NCBI GenBank assembly: GCA_049316905.1
Contig: JBMOJH010000017.1
Span: forward strand, 1-41,922
DNA: 41,922 nt
Reading direction: 5' to 3'
DNA from: CAIPVR01 sp049316905
GTDB taxonomy: Bacteria; Actinomycetota; Acidimicrobiia; Acidimicrobiales; Microtrichaceae
Below are positions 24,491 to 31,731 of this stretch, piece after piece. Each line of letters starts with the position of its first letter. The first letter of the stretch is position 1. A program made the translations under genes and the position numbers. The notes under the pieces were generated by a model. That model was not told the origin of the DNA. It did not search any database and saw only the letters and a list, made by a program, of their open reading frames with translations.

Positions 24491-25464
24491 GGGCGCACCT
24501 CCTGGACGGGTTCGGGGTCGGGCCCGGCGGGCTCGAGCGGGGGCAGGGCGTGCCGGCCGGGGCCGAGCAGCAGGAACAGCACCGCCATCCGCACCGCCAC
24601 GCCGTTGGCGACCTGTTCGGTGATCACCGCGTTCGGCCGGTCGGCCACCTCGCCCGCGATCTCCACCCCGCGGTTCATCGGGCCCGGGTGCATGATCAGC
24701 GCGTCCTTGCCCAGGCGGTCCGCCCGGTCCGAGGTGAGCCCGAACATCGACGTGTACTCCCGCAGCGACGGCACGAGCGCCTCGATCATCCGCTCGCGCT
24801 GCATGCGCAGCAGGTAGCAGACATCGAGCTCGCCGAGGACGTCGTCGAGCGAGTGCGACACCGCCACGTCCCACGGCGCGACCGACGGGGGCAGGAGGGT
24901 GGGTGGCGCCACCAGCGTGACCCGGGCGCCCAGCGCGGTGAAGGCCTCGATGTCGGACCTCGCCACCCGGGAGTGCTTCACGTCGCCGACGATCCCGATG
25001 TGGAGCCCGTCGAGGGACCCGGTGTGGGAACGGATCGTGTAGGCGTCGAGGAGCGCCTGGGTGGGGTGCTGGTGCCAGCCGTCGCCGGCGTTGACCACCA
25101 CGGCCTTCGTCCACGCCGCGATCTGCGCCGGCACGCCGGAGGACCGGTGGCGCACCACCACTGCGTCGATGCCCATGGCCTCGATCGTCTCGATCGTGTC
25201 GCGCACCGACTCGCCCTTGTTCACCGAGCTCGACGAGACCGCGAAGCTCATGGTGTCGGCGCTCAGGCGCTTCGCCGCGGTGTCGAAGCTGAGGCGGGTG
25301 CGGGTGGAGTCCTCGTAGAAGAGCGAGACGACGGTCCGGCCGCGCAGCGCCGGGACCTTGGGGATGGAACGACCCGAGACCTCCACCATCGTGTCGGTGA
25401 CGTCGAGGACCTCCTCGAGCTCGGCCCGGGTGAGGTCCGCGATGGAGAGCAGGTGGCCCTTCAC
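24487..25464 (-). CDS. pyrB: Aspartate carbamoyltransferase catalytic subunit
   Basis: First committed step of pyrimidine synthesis, from carbamoyl phosphate and aspartate. The carbamoyl-phosphate motif STRTR is at 53-57, then HPTQALLDAYT near 133 and HPGPMNRGVEI near 265. The length is 325 residues. The C-terminal ~20 residues are Pro/Glu-rich and not conserved. No pyrI regulatory subunit is present, as in other Gram-positives. The GTG at 25464 overlaps the pyrR stop as GTGA, so expression should follow PyrR control. Confidence 0.97.
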   Translation of the reverse strand: MKGHLLSIADLTRAELEEVLDVTDTMVEVSGRSIPKVPALRGRTVVSLFYEDSTRTRLSFDTAAKRLSADTMSFAVSSSSVNKGESVRDTIETIEAMGIDAVVVRHRSSGVPAQIAAWTKAVVVNAGDGWHQHPTQALLDAYTIRSHTGSLDGLHIGIVGDVKHSRVARSDIEAFTALGARVTLVAPPTLLPPSVAPWDVAVSHSLDDVLGELDVCYLLRMQRERMIEALVPSLREYTSMFGLTSDRADRLGKDALIMHPGPMNRGVEIAGEVADRPNAVITEQVANGVAVRMAVLFLLLGPGRHALPPLEPAGPDPEPVQEVRP

Positions 25465-26045
25465 TGCTTCTGCAGCTCCCCGAGCTGCACACCGGCCATC
25501 GTGACGTCGACGAGCTCGTCACGCCGGGTCGGCAGGTTCTTGCCGACGTAGTCGGGGCGGATCGGCAGCTCCCGGTGGCCCCGGTCGATCATCACGGCGA
25601 GCTGCACCGCCCGGGGCCGGCCGTAGTCACACATGGCGTCGAGGGCGGCACGGATCGTGCGCCCGGTGAAGAGCACGTCGTCGACGAGCACGACCGTCCG
25701 CCCGTCGAGGTCCACCGGTATCTCGGTGACCTCCTCCGGGAGCACCGGCCGGATGCCGATGTCGTCGCGGTAGAGGGCCACGTCCAGGGTGCCGACCGGG
25801 ACGGGCGGGTCGTCCGGACCGAACTCCTCGATCTCCTCGATGACGGAAGCGAGCGCCCGGGCCAGCTCCACGCCGCCGGTCTGCAGGCCCACCACCACCA
25901 GCTCGTCCACGCCGTGGTTGCGCTCGAGGACCTCGTGGGCCATCCGACGGACGGCCCGGTGGATGTCCTCGGCGTCCATCACCTGGGTCCGGGCAACGAA
26001 AACGCCCCCGTAGGGGCGCGTCAGGCGTCGTTCGCGTTCTGCCAC
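25461..26045 (-). CDS. pyrR: PyrR, UMP-responsive pyr operon attenuation protein / uracil phosphoribosyltransferase
   Basis: RNA-binding regulator that senses UMP and has weak uracil phosphoribosyltransferase activity. The PRPP-binding motif VVLVDDVLFTGRTIR is at 118-132, DVALYRDD near 88, and the RNA-contact region DRGHRELPIRPDYVGKN near 153-170. The length is 194 residues. The GTG at 26045 has a good AGGAAGGA site 7 bases upstream, and the ~22-residue N-terminal extension resembles that of mycobacterial PyrR. The ATG at 25979 is the alternative. The extension codons contain an intrinsic terminator, and a PyrR-type hairpin sits just upstream of the gene, so it probably autoregulates pyrR-pyrB-pyrC-carA. 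Confidence 0.96.
   Translation of the reverse strand: MAERERRLTRPYGGVFVARTQVMDAEDIHRAVRRMAHEVLERNHGVDELVVVGLQTGGVELARALASVIEEIEEFGPDDPPVPVGTLDVALYRDDIGIRPVLPEEVTEIPVDLDGRTVVLVDDVLFTGRTIRAALDAMCDYGRPRAVQLAVMIDRGHRELPIRPDYVGKNLPTRRDELVDVTMAGVQLGELQKQ
25995..26018 (-). terminator. pyrR: Intrinsic terminator with UACG tetraloop inside the first pyrR codons
   Basis: On the minus strand CGCCCC (26018-26013) pairs with GGGGCG (26008-26003) around the loop TACG, giving a cUACGg loop of the very stable UNCG class, followed by TTTTCGTT. This is the only hairpin in the window with a proper T run. It lies at about codons 9-17 of pyrR, downstream of the PyrR-type hairpin, as expected for an attenuator. 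Confidence 0.75.
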
Positions 26046-26066
26046 CGGCAGGTCCTTCCTGTCCGT

Positions 26067-26086
26067 AGGGGCCTCACAGGACCCCT
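26067..26086 (-). promoter_or_regulatory. PyrR-binding RNA hairpin in the pyr leader
   Basis: On the minus strand AGGGG (26086-26082) pairs with CCCCT (26071-26067). UC pairs with GG above it, leaving a hexaloop CTGTGA (26079-26074). This matches the known PyrR-binding consensus UCCNGNGAGG with loop CNGNGA. The 3' strand plus flank, CCCCTACGG, is repeated in the terminator, so AGGGG could pair with either copy. PyrR-UMP binding would then favour termination. Confidence 0.8.
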
Positions 26087-26103
26087 TTCACGGTCAGGAG
26101 TGC

Positions 26104-26109
26104 ACCGTA
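26104..26109 (-). promoter_or_regulatory. Candidate -10 element of the pyr operon
   Basis: TACGGT on the minus strand fits TAnnnT. It predicts transcription starting near 26097, about 11 bases before the PyrR-type hairpin, which suits an attenuator leader. The 28 bases between it and the nusB stop give no convincing -35 element. Confidence 0.4.
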
Positions 26110-26136
26110 CCAGCCCGCCGAAGGGCCCCGCGCCGC

Positions 26137-26607
26137 TCAGTCGGGACGCAGCTCGCGGGCCGCGGCGGCGAGCACACCGTTCACGAACCCGGCCGAGTCG
26201 TCGGTGCTGCCGTAGCGGGAGGCGAGCTCGGTGGCCTCCGACAGCACCACCTCGGTGGGTACGTCCGGCCGGTGGGCCAGCTCGTAGCAGCCCACCTCCA
26301 GCACCACGAGATCGAGCGCGGCCATGCGCTCAGGGGTCCAGCCGTGGGCGAGGCGGCCGACGATCGCGTCGAGCTCCTCACGGTGGTCCTCCACCCCGTC
26401 GACGAGGCCCGCGGCGTAGGGATCGGGCGCGATCGGCAGGCGGGCCAGCACCTCGCCGCCGCCGAGGTCCTTCATGCGGGCCTCGTACAGCAGGTGCACG
26501 GCGCGTTCGCGGGCCTCGGCCCGTCCGCCCGCGACCACCGGCAGCTCCGGCGGCGGTTCGCGGCCGGTCGTGTCGTCCCGGGCGGTCGTGTCGTCCCCGC
26601 CGCTCAC
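26137..26607 (-). CDS. nusB: Transcription antitermination factor NusB
   Basis: RNA-binding partner of NusE (S10) in rRNA antitermination. The all-helical NusB domain spans ~29-154, with RERAVHLLYEARM, ALDLVVLEVGCYEL, PTEVVLSEATELASRYGS and GFVNGVLAAAAREL. The first ~28 residues are Thr/Asp/Pro-rich and not part of the fold. The length is 156 residues. The GTG at 26607 overlaps the efp stop as GTGA. pepQ-efp-nusB is a conserved order. The pyr leader begins just downstream. Confidence 0.94.
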   Translation of the reverse strand: MSGGDDTTARDDTTGREPPPELPVVAGGRAEARERAVHLLYEARMKDLGGGEVLARLPIAPDPYAAGLVDGVEDHREELDAIVGRLAHGWTPERMAALDLVVLEVGCYELAHRPDVPTEVVLSEATELASRYGSTDDSAGFVNGVLAAAARELRPD

Positions 26608-27167
26608 GCGCGGGAGATGAAGTCGCCGGAGCGGGTGTCGACCTTGACCCGCTCGCCCGGCTCGATGAAGAGGGGCACCTGCACCACGAGGCCGGTCTCG
26701 AGCGTGGCGGGCTTCTTCGCACCCGACACCCGGTCGCCCTGGACGCCGGGCTCGGTCTCGGTGATCGTCAGCTCCACCGAGGCGGGCAACTCCACGCCGA
26801 TGATCTCGTCGCCGTACATGAGGATCAGCGCCGTCGAGGAGTCGATCAGGTAGCTGGTGGTGTCGCCGAGGGTGGAGGGCGGTACGTTCATCTGGTCGTA
26901 GGACGCGTTGTCCATGAACACGTAGTCGTCGCCGTCGCGGTAGAGGAGCTGCATCTCCTTCTTGTCGACGATCGCGCGCTCCATGCGCTCACCGGCACGG
27001 AACGTGCGCTCCACGACCGAACCGGTTCGAACGTTCTTCAGCGTGGTCCGCACGAAGGCCCCGCCCTTGCCGGGCTTCACGTGCTGGAACTCCACCAGGG
27101 TGAACAGCCCGTCCTCGAGGTCGAGGGTCATCCCGTTCTTGAAGTCGGAGGTGGCGATCTGGGGCAT
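26604..27167 (-). CDS. efp: Translation elongation factor P
   Basis: Relieves ribosome stalling at proline stretches. Three OB/KOW-type domains are recognisable; domain I bears the loop HVKPGKGGAFV with K34 at the tip, the residue modified in other bacteria. No epmA-like modification gene is visible in this window. The length is 187 residues. The ATG at 27167 has only a weak AGGCAGG site. A proline-rich protein is encoded at 30386-31615, a type of substrate that needs EF-P. Confidence 0.98.
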   Translation of the reverse strand: MPQIATSDFKNGMTLDLEDGLFTLVEFQHVKPGKGGAFVRTTLKNVRTGSVVERTFRAGERMERAIVDKKEMQLLYRDGDDYVFMDNASYDQMNVPPSTLGDTTSYLIDSSTALILMYGDEIIGVELPASVELTITETEPGVQGDRVSGAKKPATLETGLVVQVPLFIEPGERVKVDTRSGDFISRA

Positions 27168-27215
27168 GGCCTGCCTGTCTGGTTCGGGCCGGGGCGGGCG
27201 GCGGGCCGCACGCGC

Positions 27216-28358
27216 TCAGGCGAGGATGGGGTCCTTCGGGGCCAGCGTGAGGCGGTCGCAGCCGCCCTCGGTGACCAGCACGGTGTCCTCGATGCGGACA
27301 CCGCCGAGCCCGGTGAGGTACACGCCCGGCTCGACCGTCACCACGTGACCGGCGACGAGGGTAGCAGTCGACCGCGCGGATACCCGCGGCTCCTCGTGGA
27401 TGTCGAGGCCGACGCCGTGGCCCGTGGAGTGGAGGAACGCGTCGCCCCATCCGGCGCCGTCGATCACCGAGCGGCAGGCCCGGTCCACCTCGACGGCCTC
27501 CACGCCGGCGGCCACCGCCTCGACCCCGGCCTCCTGGGCCGCCAGCACGACCTCGAGCATGCGGGCCCGCTCCGCCCCCACGTCGCCCACCGCCACCGTG
27601 CGGGTCATGTCCGAGTGGTAGCCGTCGACGAGGGCGCCGAAGTCGACCACCACGAGGTCGCCGTCCTCCACCACCCGACCACCGGGCCGGTGGTGCGGCC
27701 GGGCCCCGTTCGGCCCCGCGGCCACGATCGTCTCGAAACTCACGTCCGCAGCGCCGAGCTCCCGCATACGGCCGTCGAGCGCGAGGGCGAACGCCTCCTC
27801 GGTGGGCCGCTCGGCCAGGAGCGGCCGGACGTCCGCGAATGCCGCGTCGGCCACGGCGCACGCCGAGCGGATCCGGGCCGCCTCCCCTGCGTCCTTCACG
27901 AGCCGCAGGCCCTCGACCACGCCGCTGGTGGGGACCAGCTCGCCGTTCCCGAAGAGCGTGCCGGACCAGCGGCGCTGCTGGGTCCACGTGACCGAGTCCG
28001 CCTCCAGGCCGAGGCGTCGCACGCCGGCGGCCGTGGCGGCCGCGGCCACCGTGGCGTCGGGCTCGGCACCCACCACCTGCACGTCCGCGTCCACCCCGGC
28101 GGCGGCGAGCTGGTCGGCGGACTGGTCGCGGTAGCGGCCGTCGGTCACGAACACCGCGCCGTCGGCGGTCACGAGCAGCAGCGCGGCGGACCCGGTGAAG
28201 CCGGTGAGGTACCGGACGTTCGTGAGCTCGGAGACCACCAGCGCGTCGCACTCCGCGGCGTCGAGCGCCGAGCGCAGACGGTCGAGGCGGCCCGCCACGT
28301 CCATCGGCGGCAGCGCGTCGGGCGCAGGGGCGGGGGTGAGGTGCTCGGTGACGGTCAC
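27216..28358 (-). CDS. pepQ: M24B-family Xaa-Pro aminopeptidase/dipeptidase
   Basis: Dinuclear-metal peptidase cleaving next to proline. A creatinase-like N-terminal domain (~20-140) precedes the pita-bread catalytic domain. The metal ligands are visible as the two Asp in VVVDFGALVDGYHSDMTRT, the His in HSTGHGVGLDIHEEP, and the Glu in VTVEPGVY and VRIEDTVLV. The length is 380 residues. The GTG at 28358 overlaps the aroQ stop as GTGA. The gene order aroQ-pepQ-efp-nusB is widely conserved. Whether it acts on dipeptides (PepQ) or longer peptides (PepP) is not certain. Confidence 0.93.
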   Translation of the reverse strand: MTVTEHLTPAPAPDALPPMDVAGRLDRLRSALDAAECDALVVSELTNVRYLTGFTGSAALLLVTADGAVFVTDGRYRDQSADQLAAAGVDADVQVVGAEPDATVAAAATAAGVRRLGLEADSVTWTQQRRWSGTLFGNGELVPTSGVVEGLRLVKDAGEAARIRSACAVADAAFADVRPLLAERPTEEAFALALDGRMRELGAADVSFETIVAAGPNGARPHHRPGGRVVEDGDLVVVDFGALVDGYHSDMTRTVAVGDVGAERARMLEVVLAAQEAGVEAVAAGVEAVEVDRACRSVIDGAGWGDAFLHSTGHGVGLDIHEEPRVSARSTATLVAGHVVTVEPGVYLTGLGGVRIEDTVLVTEGGCDRLTLAPKDPILA

Positions 28359-28813
28359 GAGGTGAGGTTACGGCCGAGGAGCGCGGCCACACCGTCCATG
28401 GCCAGCGGGTAGCCCGCTCCCCCGAGGCCCTGGACGACGGCGTCGGCCACCGGGGTCACCACGGAGGTGGAACGCCAGGACTCGCGGCCGTGCGGGTTCG
28501 ACAGGTGCAGCTCGAGCACCGGCCCGTCGAACGCCGCGAGGGCGTCGTGCAGGCCCCACGCGTAGTGGGTCAGGGCACCGGCGTTGACGACGATCGCCGC
28601 CACCCGCCCGCGGGCCGCGTGCACGGCGTCGATGAGCTCGCCCTCGTGGTTCGACTGCAGGTGCTCGAGTTCGAGCCCGAGTTCGGTGGCACGGGCCCGC
28701 GCCGCGGTCACGTGGTCCTCGAGGGTGGCGGTGCCGTACACCTCGGGCTCTCGCTCACCGAGCAGGTTGAGGTTGGGGCCGCTCAGGAGCAGCACCAGCG
28801 GCTTCGCACTCAT
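28355..28813 (-). CDS. aroQ: 3-dehydroquinate dehydratase, type II
   Basis: Third step of the shikimate pathway. The type II signature GPNLNLLGEREPEVYG (12-27) includes the catalytic R21 and Y26. SNHEGELID, VNAGALTHYAWGLHDAL and ELHLSNPHGRESWRSTSVV follow. The length is 152 residues, normal for the dodecameric enzyme. The ATG at 28813 overlaps the aroB stop as ATGA. Mycobacterial annotations call this gene aroD. Confidence 0.96.
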   Translation of the reverse strand: MSAKPLVLLLSGPNLNLLGEREPEVYGTATLEDHVTAARARATELGLELEHLQSNHEGELIDAVHAARGRVAAIVVNAGALTHYAWGLHDALAAFDGPVLELHLSNPHGRESWRSTSVVTPVADAVVQGLGGAGYPLAMDGVAALLGRNLTS

Positions 28814-29832
28814 CGCACACGCTCCAGCGTCCGCAGGACCACGGCCTCGTCGACGCCGGTGAGCACCTCCACGCCCGACGGTCCGTCGAGCACGAACGTG
28901 AGGCCGTCGGAGAGGACCTTCTTGTCACGGCCCATCAGGGCCAGGAGGTCCGCGTCGTCGAGGCCCTCGGGCAGGCGGGTGGGCAGGTCGTAGCCCGCCA
29001 CCACCCGGCGGTGCTCGGCGACCGCCGCGTCGTCGATGCGGCCCAGGGCCCGGGCGAGCTCCGCCGCGTAGACCAGCCCGATCGCGACGGCCTCGCCGTG
29101 GCGGAGGTCGTGGCCACCGGCCACCTCCACCGCGTGGGCGAGCGTGTGGCCGTAGTTGAGCAGCGCGCGGCGCCCCGACTCGCGTTCGTCGGCGGCCACC
29201 ACGTCGCCCTTGATGCGCACGCAGGCCGCCACCCGTTCGGGGAGCGGCAGCTCGTCGAGGCGGCCGCCACCGAGCCAGTGGTACTTCGCCAGCTCACCCA
29301 GGCCGCAGCGCCACTCACGCGGCGGCAGCGTGGACAGGGTGGCGGTGTCGCACAGCACGGCCGAGGGCTGCCAGTAGGCGCCGACCAGGTTCTTGCCCTC
29401 CGGCAGGTTCACCCCGGTCTTGCCGCCGATGGCCGCGTCGATCTGGGCCAGCAACGTGGTCGCCACGTGCACCACGGGAAGGCCGCGGTGGTAGACCGCG
29501 GCCGCGAACCCGGCGACGTCGGTGACGAGACCGCCACCCAGGCCGACCACGCAGTCCGCGCGGGTGAGGCCCCACCGGGCGAACTCCGAGCAGAGGTCCC
29601 CGATGGTGGAGAGGGTCTTGTGGCGCTCGCCGTCGCCGATCGTGAAGACCCGGTGGTCACGACCCGGATCCACCTCCACGGGGATCCCCGGCTGCGTGAC
29701 GACGGCGACGCGCCGGGCAGAGGGCGGCAGTACGTCCGCGAGCGCCTCCACCGCGCCGTCACCGATGAGGACCGGGCAGGTGCGGCCGTCCGGCAGCTCG
29801 ACGAGCTCCTCGATGAGGGGACCGTCAGCCAC
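28810..29832 (-). CDS. aroB: 3-dehydroquinate synthase
   Basis: NAD- and metal-dependent second step of the shikimate pathway. Visible motifs are GGGLVTDVAGFAAAVYHRG, TTLLAQIDAAIGGKTGVN and NLVGAYWQP. The metal ligands are the Glu in GELAKYHW and the His in NYGHTLAHAVE and HGEAVAIG. The start is set at GTG 29832, with GGGGGGACCC just upstream, giving 340 residues and an 8-base overlap with aroK. The ATG at 29862 is an alternative that would overlap more. Coupled with aroK and aroQ. Confidence 0.95.
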   Translation of the reverse strand: MADGPLIEELVELPDGRTCPVLIGDGAVEALADVLPPSARRVAVVTQPGIPVEVDPGRDHRVFTIGDGERHKTLSTIGDLCSEFARWGLTRADCVVGLGGGLVTDVAGFAAAVYHRGLPVVHVATTLLAQIDAAIGGKTGVNLPEGKNLVGAYWQPSAVLCDTATLSTLPPREWRCGLGELAKYHWLGGGRLDELPLPERVAACVRIKGDVVAADERESGRRALLNYGHTLAHAVEVAGGHDLRHGEAVAIGLVYAAELARALGRIDDAAVAEHRRVVAGYDLPTRLPEGLDDADLLALMGRDKKVLSDGLTFVLDGPSGVEVLTGVDEAVVLRTLERVR

Positions 29833-30382
29833 GGGTCCCCCCGACGCGGTCGTCGTCCCCATCCCGCGGTCCGAGCGCGGCGAGGGCCCGCGCGGCCCGG
29901 GCGGCCACCGCCTCCGGATCGAGGCCGTCGATGTCGACGACCACGTCCGCAACCGATCGGTAGAGCGGCTCCCGCTCCCCGGCGAGGGCCACCAGGGCCC
30001 CGGCGGGGTCGTCGGCCAGGAGCGGCCGCCGCTGGGCGTGCGCCGCCAGGCGGGCCACCAGCAGCGCGAGCGGCGCCCGGAGCCAGATCACGTCCGCGCC
30101 CGTGAGCGCGCGACGGTTCTCCTCCCGCAGCACCACTCCCCCGCCGGTGGCGACCACCGCCGGCCCGTCGGCCAGCGCCGCGGCCAGCGCGCGGGCCTCG
30201 GCGTCGCGGAACACGTCCTCGCCCCGGCCGAAGAGCTCGCCGACCGTGGCGCACTCCGCCTCCTCCACGGCCCGGTCGAGGTCGACCGCCGGGGCGTCGA
30301 GCAATTCGGCGAGCAGCGGAGCCACCGTGGACTTGCCCGTTCCGGGCAGGCCGACCAGCGCCACCGGGCGGGCGGCGACCAC
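29825..30382 (-). CDS. aroK: Shikimate kinase
   Basis: Phosphorylates shikimate. The P-loop GLPGTGKST is at 11-19, shikimate-binding DLDRAVEEA near 34, and FRDAEARAL and VVATGGGVVLREENR (the GGG motif) follow. The lid Arg lies in QRRPLLADD. The length is 185 residues. The GTG at 30382 lies 3 bases after the preceding gene's stop and the stop overlaps aroB by 8 bases. In many actinobacteria aroC directly precedes aroK; here a Pro/Ala-rich protein gene does. Confidence 0.95.
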   Translation of the reverse strand: MVAARPVALVGLPGTGKSTVAPLLAELLDAPAVDLDRAVEEAECATVGELFGRGEDVFRDAEARALAAALADGPAVVATGGGVVLREENRRALTGADVIWLRAPLALLVARLAAHAQRRPLLADDPAGALVALAGEREPLYRSVADVVVDIDGLDPEAVAARAARALAALGPRDGDDDRVGGTRG

Positions 30383-30385
30383 GAC

Positions 30386-31615
30386 TCAGACGACGACGAC
30401 CCGGAGGCCGTCGACGAGCTGGGCGATGGCGGAGCGCAGCGGGACGGTCGGGCAGTCGCGCGCCTCGAGCAGCACCGTGACGTCCTGCTGGCACTCGAGC
30501 ACCAGCGCGGTCGCGTCCCGATGGATCTTGGCGTTCATCCGGAAGCGGGCTTCGTCCGCGTTCTGGGCCTCGATGGACCGCACGACGTCCCAGTCGAGGC
30601 GGAACGAGGTGCCGCCGGGGCCCTTGAGCTCGAGCCCGGTGCGGTCGAGGGTGGCCACGCACTTCTTCCGCTTCTTGCCATGGCCCGGGTAGCCGCCCAG
30701 GTACACGACGTCCTCGAGCACGAGGGTGGCGGCGGGTCCGGGCTCCGCCGAGGCGTCAGCGGCCGGGGGTGGCCCGGGAGCGGCGGGCGGGGCAGCGGCC
30801 GGCGGGGCAGCGGCCGGCGGGGCCGGCGCTGGCGCGACGGGCCCCGGACCCGGCGCGTCGGTCGCTGCGGTCGCGGCCGTCGCCGTGGTCGCCGCAGCAG
30901 CAGCCCCGGGCCCGAACATCGGCGTGGCGGGTGCTGGAGCGGGCGCGGGTTCGAACGGGGCGGACGCCGGAGCGGGGGCGGCCCCGGGCGCGAACTCGGC
31001 CGGCGCAGTGGGCGACGGTGCAATGGGCGACGGTGCAGCAGTCGGCGGTGCAGCAGTCGGCGGTGCAGCAGTCGGCGGTGCAGCAGTCGGCGGTGCGGCA
31101 GTCGGCGGTGCGGCGGGCGGCGGACCGAAGGGTGACGCCGACGGACCCGACGGAGCGGGCGGCGCGGCAGGAGGAGCAGACGCAGGAGGAGCAGACGCAG
31201 GAGGAGCACCCACGGCAGGGGGTGCGGGCGCGGCGGGCGGAGCGGGCGCCACCGGCGTCGCAGGCGCCGTCGTGTCGGTTGCCGGACCTCCCGCGACGCG
31301 CACGAGCACGTCGACGACGTTCCCGACGAAGGACTCCGGCCACTCGGCGGTCAGGACCCGCCCGTCGTCGAGCGACAGCTCGACGACCTGCCGCCGGTCG
31401 CGTGGTTCACCCAGGGCGTCGACGTTGACCACGTCCGCCAGGTCGATCCACACCGGTGGGCCCACCGTGGTGGCGTGGCCGATCCCGAGCTGGGTGCCCG
31501 ACAGCACGAACACCGAGTCCTCGCGGGGCTGGCCCTGCGGCGCCACCCATCCGGAGGCGTACGCGTCCGGCTCGGCCCCCTGGGTCGGGACTCCCGTCTC
31601 GCCAGTTGCAGCCAC
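30386..31615 (-). CDS. Two-domain protein with a long Pro/Ala linker, unknown function
   Basis: I do not recognise a named family. Residues ~20-110 form a compact beta-rich domain (VFVLSGTQLGIG, WIDLADVVNVDAL, VVELSLDDGRVLTAEW). Residues ~110-300 are almost only Pro, Ala, Thr, Gly and Ser, with repeated PPTAA. Residues ~300-409 form a second domain (CVATLDRTGLELKG, FRLDWDVVRSIEAQ, LVLECQQDVTVLLEA). The two ends share a strand-strand-WDL-strand order and look like paralogous PH-like domains. No signal peptide or membrane helix is visible, so it should be cytosolic. The start is GTG at 31615, with GGAGG 10 bases upstream. It lies between the DUF4388 gene and aroK. Confidence 0.8.
   Translation of the reverse strand: MAATGETGVPTQGAEPDAYASGWVAPQGQPREDSVFVLSGTQLGIGHATTVGPPVWIDLADVVNVDALGEPRDRRQVVELSLDDGRVLTAEWPESFVGNVVDVLVRVAGGPATDTTAPATPVAPAPPAAPAPPAVGAPPASAPPASAPPAAPPAPSGPSASPFGPPPAAPPTAAPPTAAPPTAAPPTAAPPTAAPSPIAPSPTAPAEFAPGAAPAPASAPFEPAPAPAPATPMFGPGAAAAATTATAATAATDAPGPGPVAPAPAPPAAAPPAAAPPAAPGPPPAADASAEPGPAATLVLEDVVYLGGYPGHGKKRKKCVATLDRTGLELKGPGGTSFRLDWDVVRSIEAQNADEARFRMNAKIHRDATALVLECQQDVTVLLEARDCPTVPLRSAIAQLVDGLRVVVV
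31006..31110. repeat. 15-bp tandem repeat, seven copies, coding for the PPTAA linker
   Basis: Unit CAGCAGTCGGCGGTG occurs as four identical copies (31036-31095) and one with a single change (31096-31110). Two diverged copies precede it (31006-31035). The 15-bp period keeps the reading frame, so copy-number change would only lengthen or shorten the Pro/Ala linker of the 30386-31615 protein. Confidence 0.9.
31167..31211. repeat. Second 15-bp tandem repeat, three copies
   Basis: GCAGGAGGAGCAGAC appears at 31167-31181 and 31182-31196, with a slightly changed third copy at 31197-31211. It lies in frame in the same gene and encodes another part of the Pro/Ala linker (ASAPP repeats). Confidence 0.85.
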
Positions 31616-31635
31616 GTGTCGAGGACCTCCGGTGC

Positions 31636-31660
31636 GAACCGCCGGACCGTCCGGTGGTTC
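31636..31660. promoter_or_regulatory. 25-bp near-perfect palindrome upstream of the Pro/Ala-linker gene
   Basis: GAACC (31636-31640) pairs with GGTTC (31656-31660) and CCGGAC (31642-31647) with GTCCGG (31649-31654), around a single central base. Only 31641/31655 mismatches. It lies between a candidate -10 element and the GTG start, so it could be an operator or a leader hairpin. Confidence 0.5.
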
Positions 31661-31677
31661 GGCCTGCGAACGCCCCT

Positions 31678-31683
31678 ACCGTA
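31678..31683 (-). promoter_or_regulatory. Candidate -10 element for the Pro/Ala-linker gene
   Basis: TACGGT on the minus strand matches TAnnnT and predicts a start near 31671, giving a leader of about 55 bases that contains the 25-bp palindrome. The remaining bases of this 116-base gap (31616-31731) show nothing else I can identify. Confidence 0.3.
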
Positions 31684-31731
31684 CCGGCGCGGTGGCGCCG
31701 GGCCGGGCACCTTTCACGGCACCCCTGCGGG

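Noticed and set aside
23143..25522. pyrB-pyrC fusion suggested by one long open frame
   Set aside because: The upstream part is an out-of-frame reading of pyrB; each enzyme has its own start with a GTGA overlap.
26110..26140. A terminator after nusB (GCCC-TTCGGC-GGGC)
   Set aside because: Only a 4-bp stem without a T run, and it overlaps the likely pyr promoter region; too weak to list as a feature.
31006..31110. CRISPR-like repeat array
   Set aside because: Units of 15 bp are contiguous without spacers and keep the reading frame of a Pro/Ala linker, so this is a coding tandem repeat.
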